Shown here: in pieces, positions 1-6,537 of the stretch
How positions within the stretch are numbered: the first letter of the stretch is position 1
Layout of the letters: every line of letters starts with the position of its first letter
Assembly (NCBI GenBank): GCA_000961805.1
Contig: LADV01000267.1
Coordinates: 1 to 14,743, forward strand
DNA length: 14,743 nt
Source: Peptococcaceae bacterium BRH_c23
GTDB lineage: Bacteria; Bacillota_B; Desulfitobacteriia; Desulfitobacteriales; Desulfitobacteriaceae
Reading direction: 5' to 3'
Notes under the pieces: generated by a model
The model's input: the letters and a program-made list of their open reading frames with translations, nothing else
Told to the model about the DNA's origin: nothing
The model's database searches: none
Program-made: the position numbers and the translations under genes

Positions 1-682
1 AGCCTTTATCTAAGAGGAGAAGGCGGTCACAGTATTGACTTGCAAGATTTAAATCATGCAATACCATAATGACAGTAATGTCCTGAGATTGGTGCCACTC
101 TCGAACGTGGTCCATCACGAGCATTTGATGCCCAATATCCAAGAACGTGGTCGGTTCATCCAGGATTAATACTTTTGGCTGCTGAACCATAGCTCTTGCT
201 AAGCAGACCATCTGGCGCTGACCGCCGCTCAGAGCATTAACCGCTTGGCTCTTTATTTTCCAGAGGCCTAGGTTTTTAAGGACATCTTCGACAATCTGTT
301 CGTCTAGATGGGATAGGTCCGCAAGGGGCCTTAACCACGGATAACGTCCCATGGCAACAACCTCTTCGATCGTGAAGGATAGGGGGGGGATCCCTTCTTG
401 CTCCAACACGGCAATGAGTTTTGCAAGGTCCCGTTTTCTGTACGAACCTATATCTTTATTATGGAAGAGGATTTCTCCTTGACTGGGTTTTAGTAAGCCA
501 CTCATGGTCCGAATAAGCGTGGATTTACCACTGCCGTTCGGACCGATAATCCCAAAGATCTCTCCGCCTTTCACTTGAAAACTGATATTTTCTAGAACCG
601 GACTAGTCCCGAAATGATGCTGAACTACGATTTTTAGGCTAAGAAAAATCGCTTGCTCATTATTAAATTTAAATCGAATGTA
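1..682 (-). CDS. ABC transporter ATP-binding protein, iron-siderophore/cobalamin (FecE/BtuD-like) type, 3'-partial, start unclear
   Basis: This is a cytoplasmic ATPase that would power a FecCD-type importer for an iron complex, heme or cobalamin; the partner genes are outside the window. I translated the minus strand by hand. It gives an ISF strand, Walker A GPNGSGKST, signature ALSGGQRQ, Walker B VLILDEPTTFLD and the H-loop segment VLHDLNLAS. The protein runs off the left edge after LLLLDKG, so only the C-terminal end is missing. The 5' end is odd. The open frame begins after an in-frame TGA at 683-685, and no ATG, GTG or TTG lies in frame before a GTG at 572-574, which is already within the core just before Walker A. 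An ATG at 658-660 is out of frame by one base relative to a T5 run. The family is clear; the exact substrate and the start are not. Confidence 0.8.
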
Positions 683-705
683 TCACATACGCAATACAGA
701 GTCAA
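677..705 (-). promoter_or_regulatory. Candidate sigma-A promoter of the partial ABC ATPase gene
   Basis: On the minus strand a TTGACT -35 (700-705) and a TACATT -10 (677-682) are separated by 17 bp, a near-consensus housekeeping promoter. Transcription would begin around 670, only about 10 nt before the ATG at 658-660, so the message would be almost leaderless and has no Shine-Dalgarno. A 13-bp palindrome, GACCA-ACA-TGGTC (710-722), sits just upstream of the -35 and could be an operator. Neither has been tested. Confidence 0.5.
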
Positions 706-791
706 AACTGACCAACATGGTCACCCTTTTGTTTCTCGTCTTTATTGACTTCTGATAGAATTTAGAGGGTAAAAAGCTTAACCATGAATTC

Positions 792-830
792 TGAAATTAA
801 GGCCTTAGCTCTACCCCAGTCTTAATTTCA
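792..830. other. 10-bp-arm inverted repeat at the 3' end of znuB
   Basis: Perfect arms TGAAATTAAG (792-801) and CTTAATTTCA (821-830) flank a 19-nt loop and span the znuB stop codon. On the znuB strand no good U-tract follows directly, only a T5 further on. It may therefore be an mRNA 3'-end stabiliser or a poor terminator. Confidence 0.35.
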
Positions 831-1650
831 CCACAAACGTAAGTGCAAAGAATCCTGAAGTGATCAGTACAATCGTTGCCCCGGTAGCTGTTCCCCAGAA
901 GTAAGATAAGATTAAGCCCGCTAGTCCTGAAACAACGGCGATCAAAACTGAGTAGATATGATATTGTCGCATATTTTTAGCTATATTTCGTGAAGAAGCT
1001 GCTGGTATGATCAGGAGTGAACTAATAATTAGGATTCCAACCCATTGGATTGATATTGTTACGATGACTGCCATCATTATGGTAAATAAGTATTCATACA
1101 ATTTAACGCTGATCCCTCTGCTACGGGCTAAAGATTGGTTCATACTCGATAGCAGGAGCTTATTAAACATCACGACCCATAACAAGATAACCAGTACGAA
1201 GACAATTCCCAAGGTTAGTAAGTCTGATGGGCTAATACTTAACAAATCCCCGATAAGATACCCTGAATATTTATTGAAACCACCATTACGTGAAAGTATG
1301 ACGATACCCAGGGCAACTGCCGTCGAAGAAAACACCCCGATGATCGTATCCGTGGAAGCCGTGTTCGCTTCTTTAACGAAAAGAATAGCTATAGTAATCA
1401 ACACAGAGAAGAAAAGTATTGACCAGACTGGATTTTTGATCCCCAAAATAACCCCAATTGCAATCCCGGTTAGAGCAGAGTGACCTAAGGAATCAGAAAA
1501 GAAGGCCATTTTATTATTGACAATCATGGTGCCAAGTAAGCCAAAAATTGGAGTTACCAGTAAAACGCCTAAGAGAGCATTCTTCATAAACGCATACTGC
1601 ATCCATTCGAATGGAAGTACTAAATCTACTAAGCTATACCATAAATGCAT
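811..1650 (-). CDS. znuB: Zinc ABC transporter permease ZnuB
   Basis: This is the membrane permease of the high-affinity zinc (or Mn/Zn) ABC importer, ABC-3 family. The protein is almost entirely hydrophobic, with about eight membrane helices. It has the family segment around MAFFSDSLGHSALTGIAIG near the N-terminus and WVGILIISSLLIIPAASSR in the later part, both typical of ZnuB/MntB/AdcB permeases. The frame is open to an ATG at 1671, but that codon abuts its only purine run. The ATG at 1650 has AGGG six bases upstream and is preferred. Either start overlaps the znuC 3' end, so the two are translationally coupled. It is the last gene of znuA-znuC-znuB. Family and role are secure; zinc rather than manganese rests on the neighbouring regulator and on ZnuA. 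Confidence 0.9.
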   Translation of the reverse strand: MHLWYSLVDLVLPFEWMQYAFMKNALLGVLLVTPIFGLLGTMIVNNKMAFFSDSLGHSALTGIAIGVILGIKNPVWSILFFSVLITIAILFVKEANTASTDTIIGVFSSTAVALGIVILSRNGGFNKYSGYLIGDLLSISPSDLLTLGIVFVLVILLWVVMFNKLLLSSMNQSLARSRGISVKLYEYLFTIMMAVIVTISIQWVGILIISSLLIIPAASSRNIAKNMRQYHIYSVLIAVVSGLAGLILSYFWGTATGATIVLITSGFFALTFVVKLRLG

Positions 1651-2452
1651 TAGCCACCCTATCCTTTTCATCCTTTCGGAAGCGATTAGACCAATCCAAA
1701 CCGAAAGTTTGAATTACTTTAGCATTGCTGAAGACTTCTTGTGGAGTCCCGCAGCATTCAATTGTCTTATTATTGACGAAGGCTACACGATCTGCATACT
1801 CCGCTACCAAATTAAGATCATGTGAAACTAAGATTATCGACAAATCGTAGCTCTTCCGAAGGATGGCAACGGTTTGATAAAATAATTCTAACCCTTTTTG
1901 GTCAATGCCTGAAACGGGTTCATCCAGTAGCAAGAGATGAGGAATCGGATCAAGGGCAAGGGCTAATAAGACTCTTTGTAACTCACCGCCTGATAATTCC
2001 CCTAACCGTTTATTAATTAGATGTTCTCCATGAGTACGTGTTAAGCTTTCTATGACCCGCTCGCGGATCTTTTTAGGATAGGTAAACCAGATTGGGATGT
2101 TCGTATGGGCTGCAGCGAATAGGTCGAGGACACTAGTAGGGGAGCTGGAATCTAAATCGAGTTTTTGGGGAACATAACCTATAGACGGTCTGGTGGTTCC
2201 TTTATTATTAGCATCAAGAAATTGAAGTTCTCCGGTATGAGAAATCTCTCCTAGAACAGCCTTTAGAAGCGTGCTTTTCCCAGCCCCGTTAGGACCTATA
2301 ATAGCCGTCAAATCCCCACAATGAATGTGGAGATTGACGTTCTTCAATATTTCTATACCACTGCGTTTAACCCCAAAGTTATTAATTTTGGTGCAACATA
2401 AAGTACAAGCACAGGTTTTAGATTCGGAATTGGCACATTTAGGATGTTTCAT
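1634..2452 (-). CDS. znuC: Zinc ABC transporter ATP-binding protein ZnuC with Cys-rich N-terminus
   Basis: This is the ATPase subunit of the zinc importer (272 aa). Walker A GPNGAGKST lies at residues 53-61, the Q-loop Gln at 96, signature LSGGE at 153-157, Walker B LLLLDEP at 173-179 and the H-loop His at 211. The first 20 residues carry five cysteines (6, 14, 16, 19, 20) ahead of the usual ABC start, ending in a CxxCC cluster that is a plausible metal site. Its ATG overlaps the znuA stop by 4 nt, and its 3' end overlaps znuB, so the three genes are one operon. Related clostridial ZnuC proteins, as I recall them, also start with a short Cys cluster, so this may be a lineage trait rather than a novelty. 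Confidence 0.92.
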   Translation of the reverse strand: MKHPKCANSESKTCACTLCCTKINNFGVKRSGIEILKNVNLHIHCGDLTAIIGPNGAGKSTLLKAVLGEISHTGELQFLDANNKGTTRPSIGYVPQKLDLDSSSPTSVLDLFAAAHTNIPIWFTYPKKIRERVIESLTRTHGEHLINKRLGELSGGELQRVLLALALDPIPHLLLLDEPVSGIDQKGLELFYQTVAILRKSYDLSIILVSHDLNLVAEYADRVAFVNNKTIECCGTPQEVFSNAKVIQTFGLDWSNRFRKDEKDRVANAFMV

Positions 2453-3384
2453 TTTAAAGCCTCTTGTAAGATTATGAGATTGCTTTCCATAAGATTAATA
2501 TAGGCATCGGCCTCTATTGGCCCTGTTACGATTGGATCAAGGGTATAAACTTTAGCACCCGTCTCTTTGGCAATGGAATCGGCCGCTTTAGTAGGATATT
2601 GGGGTTCGGCAAACAGAGCCTTGATCTTGAGACTTTTAACCTGTTCTATGGTTTCACTTAACTCTTTAGCATTTGGTGCGGAACCTGGCTCACGTTCGAT
2701 AACCCCTGCAATAGTTAAATTAAATTCTTTCGCGAAATAAGGAAAGGCCTCATGGAACGTCACGATATTACGTTGTTGTACACCGTCTAAAGATTGATGC
2801 ATTTTAGTTCTTAGTGCTTCGAGCTTCTTAATATAGGCTTGGGTATTTTCCTGGTATTTTAGGGCATTTGTGGGGTCTAATGAAGCCAGTTGATCTCCAA
2901 TAGTTTTTACTTGAGTAATGGCATCCGTAATACTCAACCAAACATGGGGATTATCCCCTTCATCCCCATCACCTTCAATTAACGTTATTCCTTGACTGGA
3001 CTCAATGATTTTCAGATCTGGCATTTGACTCGTAACTTTATCCATAAACGATTCCATTCCAGCCCCATTAATGACTAGGATCTGTGCCCCCTCCAAATTT
3101 TTCATATCGTCAGGGGTAACAGCATAGTCATGCAGGCATCCGGTCGTAGGCTTAGTCAAACTAACAACGTTAACATCAGGGATGTCTTTGGCAATATTTA
3201 AGGTAAAAATATGCATGGGGTAAAATGACGTAGCTATGGTTAAAACCTTCTCAGTCTTTGTATCTGTGGTTTGACTTACTGCAGCTTTAGACTCGTTGTC
3301 CGTCCCACACCCACTCAATACCAATACCATAGCTAATACGCTTACTAACACGAGCCCTAGAATCTTGGGCTTCTTAGAATCCAT
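2449..3384 (-). CDS. znuA: Zinc ABC transporter substrate-binding lipoprotein ZnuA
   Basis: This is the cluster A-I solute-binding protein that captures zinc outside the membrane and hands it to ZnuB (311 aa). A basic N-terminus and hydrophobic segment end in the lipobox LSGC with Cys26, so it is a membrane-anchored lipoprotein. Candidate metal ligands sit at the family positions: His58 (YPMHIF), His147 (NPHVWLS), His211 (TFHEAFPYF) and an acidic residue near Glu260 or Asp283. The loop before His147 is acidic (EGDGDEGDN) rather than His-rich as in many ZnuA. A second segment, TGCLHDY (81-87), adds Cys83 and His85. The ATG is preceded by AAGGGG at 7 nt. It is the first gene of the operon and is divergent from the Fur-family regulator. 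Confidence 0.92.
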   Translation of the reverse strand: MDSKKPKILGLVLVSVLAMVLVLSGCGTDNESKAAVSQTTDTKTEKVLTIATSFYPMHIFTLNIAKDIPDVNVVSLTKPTTGCLHDYAVTPDDMKNLEGAQILVINGAGMESFMDKVTSQMPDLKIIESSQGITLIEGDGDEGDNPHVWLSITDAITQVKTIGDQLASLDPTNALKYQENTQAYIKKLEALRTKMHQSLDGVQQRNIVTFHEAFPYFAKEFNLTIAGVIEREPGSAPNAKELSETIEQVKSLKIKALFAEPQYPTKAADSIAKETGAKVYTLDPIVTGPIEADAYINLMESNLIILQEALK

Positions 3385-3438
3385 AAAATTACCCCTTCCG
3401 CTACTTGCAACTGCCTTGCATTTGCATCTTCTTAGTAA

Positions 3439-3466
3439 ATTATACTCTATTATTGACCATTGTAAA
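3439..3466 (-). promoter_or_regulatory. Candidate promoter of znuACB with overlapping palindrome
   Basis: TTTACA (3461-3466) and TATAAT (3439-3444) with a 16-bp spacer form a convincing sigma-A promoter on the znuA strand. An inverted repeat GTAAA-N7-TTTAC (3462-3478) overlaps the -35. It is short and does not match the Bacillus Zur box well, so calling it the Zur operator is only a guess from position. Confidence 0.55.
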
Positions 3467-3546
3467 CCATTACTTTACTTCTTAATCATTGAAATTAGAC
3501 ATAAATGCTCCGTGGGACTACTTTTTTTTCACTCAATAATTAAAAC

Positions 3547-3584
3547 TAGCAAAATATTGCTAAAATATTAAAAAGGATTAAAAT
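3547..3584 (+). promoter_or_regulatory. Candidate promoter and operator of the Fur-family gene
   Basis: A TTGCTA -35 (3557-3562) and a TAAAAT -10 (3579-3584) are spaced 16 bp apart. The -35 is one arm of a perfect palindrome, TAGCAA-AATA-TTGCTA (3547-3562), well placed for repression, for example autoregulation by the adjacent Fur-family protein. Confidence 0.4.
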
Positions 3585-3615
3585 AAACATAGATAAAGTA
3601 ATGAAGAATTAAGGA

Positions 3616-4053
3616 ATGATCTTGTTGGACGAAAATTCAAACTATAAAGAACTACTCAACCGAGAAGGTATTAAAAGCACTCGGCACAGAAATGCTATCC
3701 TACAACTCCTGGAAGAATCCGAATCTCCGTTGACAGCTGAACAACTATTTATTACCTTACGTGATAAGTCGGCCTCAATTGATTTATCGACGGTCTATAG
3801 GACACTCGATACATTTGCCTCAAAAAACTTAGTGATCAAGTCCAATCGGGTGGATGATGGTAAAGCTTTGTATGAACTTAATCATCATGAGCACAAACAC
3901 CATCTTTTATGTGTCGGGTGCCACAAGCTAATCTCTCTTGAAGACTGTCCTATGGGAGAACTTCAGCAAGTTTTAAAAAAGAAGATCGATTTTGATGTGA
4001 CTGGACACAAGTTGGAGATTTATGGTTATTGTCATGATTGTAAACGGCTGTAG
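3616..4053 (+). CDS. zur: Fur-family transcriptional regulator, probably Zur
   Basis: This is a metal-dependent repressor of the Fur superfamily (145 aa). The winged helix contains the recognition-helix segment DLSTVYRTLDTF (56-67). The metal part has the His cluster ELNHHEHKHHLLC (87-99) and two CxxC pairs, Cys99/Cys102 and Cys139/Cys142, which form the structural zinc site of the family. The second sensory site uses nearby His and acidic residues, but the sequence alone does not tell Zur from Fur or PerR. The divergent znuACB operon points to Zur. The ATG at 3616 directly abuts AAGGA. TTG at 3622, 6 nt after that AAGGA, is an equally likely start and would remove two residues. CooT and TrmO-like genes follow on the same strand. 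Confidence 0.88.
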   Translation: MILLDENSNYKELLNREGIKSTRHRNAILQLLEESESPLTAEQLFITLRDKSASIDLSTVYRTLDTFASKNLVIKSNRVDDGKALYELNHHEHKHHLLCVGCHKLISLEDCPMGELQQVLKKKIDFDVTGHKLEIYGYCHDCKRL

Positions 4054-4122
4054 TTCTATCATACATGGGTAGTCTAAGTCTATCGTCTTTTTAAAGTATT
4101 TATTAGAGAAGGAGAAAATAAG

Positions 4123-4320
4123 ATGTGTGAAGCAAATGCTTATGTTAAAGAGGGAGAAAATGAAGTCTTGTTTATGGAAGCGGTCGATATTATCGAACCG
4201 TATGATAATGGGCTTAAGCTCGTAGATATTTTTGGAAAGCAAAAGTTTATCCTAGCTAAAATCAAAGACATGGCCCTGCTCAACCACCGAATTCTTTTGG
4301 AAAAGATAGATAATATTTAG
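4123..4320 (+). CDS. CooT-family nickel-binding protein
   Basis: This small protein (65 aa) begins MCEANAYVKEG, the hallmark start of the CooT family. In that family Cys2 from two subunits binds one nickel ion at the dimer interface. Rhodospirillum CooT is linked to maturation of nickel CO dehydrogenase; other members occur in anaerobes without a known client. The rest is a short beta-rich domain with no membrane segment. AAGGAG lies about 10 nt before the ATG. It starts 69 nt after the Fur-family gene and ends 22 nt before the TrmO-like gene, so all three may be co-transcribed. Family assignment is good. Which nickel enzyme it serves cannot be seen here, because no cooS, hydrogenase or urease gene is present. 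Confidence 0.82.
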   Translation: MCEANAYVKEGENEVLFMEAVDIIEPYDNGLKLVDIFGKQKFILAKIKDMALLNHRILLEKIDNI

Positions 4321-4342
4321 CAACACAGAAAGGGGTTAAGTT

Positions 4343-4948
4343 ATGTCTATCTCATTTAAAGCGATTGGCACAATCCATACGCCCTATTTTGACCTAAATA
4401 CCCCGCATCAACCGCTCCCTGATGCACCCGGTGATTTCTGGATTGCCTTAAATCCGGACTATGCCAGTGCTCTGGAAACCTTACAAACCTTCAATTATAT
4501 CTACATCCTCTATTACCTTGACCAAGCCACTCCTTCAACAGAAATGTTAACACGAACTCCTTGGGCACCTGAACTTGAGATCGGACTTTTTGCCAGCCGT
4601 TCCCCTCAAAGACCCAATCCCATCGGACTGAGCATTGTAAAACTCAAGGAAATACAGGGTAACGAACTCGTCATTTCAGGAATTGATGCCTATAACGGAA
4701 CCCCCTTACTAGACATTAAACCCTATATGTATTTTCTAGACAGTAAAGAGGATGCCAATAACGGCTGGTTTGATACCCTCCCCGATAAAGAACATACAAT
4801 GGCACATGCCCTTGGACTTTCTCATGATCATAACGCTACTCAAGGTCACGAGAATGTTCACAAGCATCAGCACGATGATCACGACCATGACCACGGACAC
4901 GTGCATAACCATAACCATTCAAACCATTCTCATGAACATAACGATTAA
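4343..4948 (+). CDS. trmO: TrmO/TsaA-family tRNA t6A37 methyltransferase-like protein with His-rich tail
   Basis: The first ~150 residues are a TrmO (YaeB/TsaA) domain, a beta-barrel SAM-dependent methyltransferase that in E. coli methylates t6A37 of threonine tRNA. The signature FASRSPQRPNPIGLS is at 83-97, followed by DIKPYMYF (124-131), as in the family. The protein then continues into a tail rich in His and Asp (about 151-201). Residues 151-201 hold 18 histidines, mostly as alternating H-D/N pairs. Such tails bind Ni, Zn or Cu in metallochaperones and storage proteins. AAAGGGG lies about 8 nt before the ATG. Its place behind a Fur-family regulator and CooT suggests a metal-linked paralogue rather than the housekeeping tRNA enzyme, but that is inference. 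Confidence 0.85.
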   Translation: MSISFKAIGTIHTPYFDLNTPHQPLPDAPGDFWIALNPDYASALETLQTFNYIYILYYLDQATPSTEMLTRTPWAPELEIGLFASRSPQRPNPIGLSIVKLKEIQGNELVISGIDAYNGTPLLDIKPYMYFLDSKEDANNGWFDTLPDKEHTMAHALGLSHDHNATQGHENVHKHQHDDHDHDHGHVHNHNHSNHSHEHND

Positions 4949-5110
4949 ATTCTTGTAGAATGCATGGCTAGCGCCAAGCCTACAGATTGGCCTTCGGTCG
5001 AATACCTATGTCATCCATAGTACATTCCACACCCAACAAATTCTGTTCCGTAGCCTTAGTTGCACAGATGCCCTGGCTATGCAAAGCGAGTGTCTATGTC
5101 GTCATCATGA
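4949..5110. repeat. Spacer with two imperfect tandem units and internal inverted repeats
   Basis: Two segments, about 4949-5014 and 5039-5105, share the same ordered landmarks: ATTCT, ACAGAT, GCC and CTATGTC followed by TCAT. The intervening bases differ in length and sequence. The first unit is also bounded by the near-perfect inverted repeat TGTAGAATG (4954-4962) and CATTCCACA (5023-5031). It contains a GCCAA/TTGGC stem. No reading frame of note is present. It may be a degenerate intergenic repeat family or a structured RNA. The similarity was spotted by eye and is weak. Confidence 0.35.
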
Positions 5111-5126
5111 TCAGTAACTTTTGACT

Positions 5127-5175
5127 GATAAAGCTAAGGGGCACGAGTTGTAAACTCGTGCCCCTTAGCTTTATC
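5127..5175. terminator. Bidirectional terminator between trmO-like and manganese catalase genes
   Basis: The arms are perfect and 23 bp long (5127-5149 and 5153-5175), separated by only 3 nt, with a GC-rich core GGGGCACGAG. The T-runs on each side are short (CTTTATC), so intrinsic termination strength is uncertain. The position between two convergent genes fits a shared terminator. Confidence 0.75.
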
Positions 5176-5187
5176 TATCTGAAATTA

Positions 5188-5997
5188 TTAGTTTACAGTA
5201 TTATTGGGAGGTTGTGGTTGAGAGTACTGTGGATTATTTCGCGTATGGTCATTATAGCCAGGCTTCACTTCCTTAGTTCCTGCCGATTGAGGATCTTTGC
5301 CATACTGGGCTGGCCCACCATATCTCTCATTAGGATTATCTTCATAAGAAATCTCATTGCCTTCGTTCCAAGGACCCCGACTATCTCCAGGCCCTGTCGA
5401 CATGTTCATGTATTTTTTCGAGAAATCGGAATCACGGAAGTCTTTGTTCACTCCACTACCCTTTAGAGTCTCGATCGCTTGCATAAACGAGAAGTTATGT
5501 GATTCCTCACGACTTAAGAGGAAACGGATCATATCTTTAACCCCTGCATCGTCTGTTTGCTGGAGAAGGCGCTCATAAATCAGCTTAGCCCGGAGTTCCG
5601 CTCCTGCATTCGAGGAAAGATCAGTATATATATCCCCATTGGAATTCACGAAGTTAGCTGTCCAAGGTACACCTGCAGAGTTCACCAGAAGGGGTCCGCC
5701 TCCAAGTAAAGCCATATGATTTGCGGAGAAATCCTTAGGAATATTATCGACGGGACCAATCAGCATGCCAAGACACTCACCCACCATTTCTAAATGGCTT
5801 AATTCTTCAGCCGCGATGTCTTGGAGCAAATCCCGAATCTTCGGATCATTACACCCTAAACTCTGTGAGAAATACTGCATGGCAGCCTTAAGCTCACCAT
5901 TGCCACCCCCAAATTGTTCGAGTAACAAGACAGCAAAGCGCGGATCGGGTTTATCCACATGTACGGTGTATTCCATATCTTTTACATGTTTAAACAC
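5188..5997 (-). CDS. Manganese catalase family protein (spore-coat CotJC/MnCat type)
   Basis: This is a non-heme catalase of the ferritin-like superfamily that would decompose H2O2 at a dimanganese centre (269 aa). Likely ligands follow the known spacing: Glu35 (GNGELK), Glu65 and His68 (EELSHLEM), Glu134 (AGAELRAK) and His167 (REESHNFSF). The 33-residue gap between the last two is as in Thermus Mn-catalase. The C-terminal ~70 residues are Gly/Pro/Asn/Gln-rich and probably disordered. The frame is open to 6102, but a GTG at 5995-5997 preceded by AAAGGAGGT at 9 nt is the best start. It gives the family's usual N-terminus (FKHVKDMEYTVHVD). In Clostridia and Bacilli such proteins are often spore-associated; I see no clear sporulation promoter. 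Confidence 0.9.
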   Translation of the reverse strand: MFKHVKDMEYTVHVDKPDPRFAVLLLEQFGGGNGELKAAMQYFSQSLGCNDPKIRDLLQDIAAEELSHLEMVGECLGMLIGPVDNIPKDFSANHMALLGGGPLLVNSAGVPWTANFVNSNGDIYTDLSSNAGAELRAKLIYERLLQQTDDAGVKDMIRFLLSREESHNFSFMQAIETLKGSGVNKDFRDSDFSKKYMNMSTGPGDSRGPWNEGNEISYEDNPNERYGGPAQYGKDPQSAGTKEVKPGYNDHTRNNPQYSQPQPPNNTVN

Positions 5998-6145
5998 TCT
6001 ATAAGTACCTCCTTTATCTAGTTTCAAGTTATTATTTGATGAACCCTGGGAATTTATTCGACAAATAAAATTGCCCCTTTTCTTCTTTGTTAGAAGTATC
6101 AAGAAACGTTCTACTCTGAAAAATCATTCATCAGTGGTGCCGCGC

Positions 6146-6163
6146 AGCGGCATGGGGGTCTGA
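6146..6163. repeat. 18-bp dispersed repeat, copy 1
   Basis: AGCGGCATGGGGGTCTGA is identical to 13872-13889, in another intergenic spacer 7.7 kb away and in the same orientation. Here it overlaps a GCCGC-GCA-GCGGC mini-hairpin (6139-6151). It may be a remnant end of a mobile element. Confidence 0.5.
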
Positions 6164-6169
6164 TAATAC

Positions 6170-6211
6170 AAAAAAGGAGGCTCAAAGCATATTTGCCTGA
6201 GTCACCTTTTT
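6170..6211 (-). terminator. Rho-independent terminator of the cstA operon
   Basis: On the minus strand, directly downstream of the CC-motif gene, GGTGACTCA (from 6206) pairs with TGAGCCTCC (to 6176) with one mismatch and one wobble. A run of six T's (6170-6175) follows. The A/T flanks also pair, and an oligo-T on the other side may let it act both ways. Confidence 0.7.
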
Positions 6212-6215
6212 ATCA

Positions 6216-6536
6216 TTAATACACCCTAAGAGTCTTCCACTTCCATAAACCTTCTAAAACCACTTCATATCGTTTATCTTTCGTGATGATAAATGGATCA
6301 TAGTAGATCTGGACCCCATCTTGTTCCTTTACTCCGAAATACTCTTCTTCCTTAGACCTTCCGAGATGCGCACCGACAAAGACAACGTTTGTGCAACACC
6401 CGGTTTGGGGAGCTTCTTCAAGAGTGAGGATTCCACCTTGTTTTTTAATATAATCAAGGGCCTGTGCCGATAAAGTAATGTTTACTTCAGATGGAGTTTC
6501 AAACTCCATCTGAAGGTCTACTTGGGGTTCGGCCAT
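6216..6536 (-). CDS. Small HesB/IscA-like CC-motif (CC/Se-type) protein
   Basis: This is a 106-residue cytoplasmic protein with no membrane segment. It resembles the HesB/IscA-like small proteins annotated as CC/Se-motif (seleno)proteins: an LSAQALDYIKKQGG helix (22-35), then a Cys pair in GCCTN (46-50), then a beta-rich end with YYDPFI. Selenoprotein relatives carry Sec at the Cys pair; here both are Cys. The function of the family is not established; thiol redox or metal binding is plausible. The frame is open to 6581 inside cstA, but ATG at 6534-6536 is one base after the cstA stop and has GGAG 10 nt upstream, so this start is chosen. It is the second gene of the cstA operon and has its own terminator downstream. 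Confidence 0.65.
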   Translation of the reverse strand: MAEPQVDLQMEFETPSEVNITLSAQALDYIKKQGGILTLEEAPQTGCCTNVVFVGAHLGRSKEEEYFGVKEQDGVQIYYDPFIITKDKRYEVVLEGLWKWKTLRVY

Positions 6537-6537
6537 C

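Noticed and set aside
1007..1483. Plus-strand 158-aa open frame
   Set aside because: It lies antisense to znuB, with no ribosome binding site or recognisable domain. It mirrors the codon structure of a strongly supported gene.
4736..4958. Met/Val/Ile/Thr-rich frames on both strands over the His-rich tail
   Set aside because: They are translations of the repetitive CAT/GAC codons of the TrmO-like tail in other frames.
4949..5110. CRISPR or riboswitch in the trmO-catalase spacer
   Set aside because: There are only two imperfect units, and no riboswitch core I recognise. No downstream gene on the plus strand would be controlled.
5998..6102. 35-residue N-terminal extension of the manganese catalase
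   Set aside because: The GTG at 5995-5997 has an ideal AAAGGAGGT and gives the normal family N-terminus. The extension is basic, low in similarity and covers the ribosome binding site.
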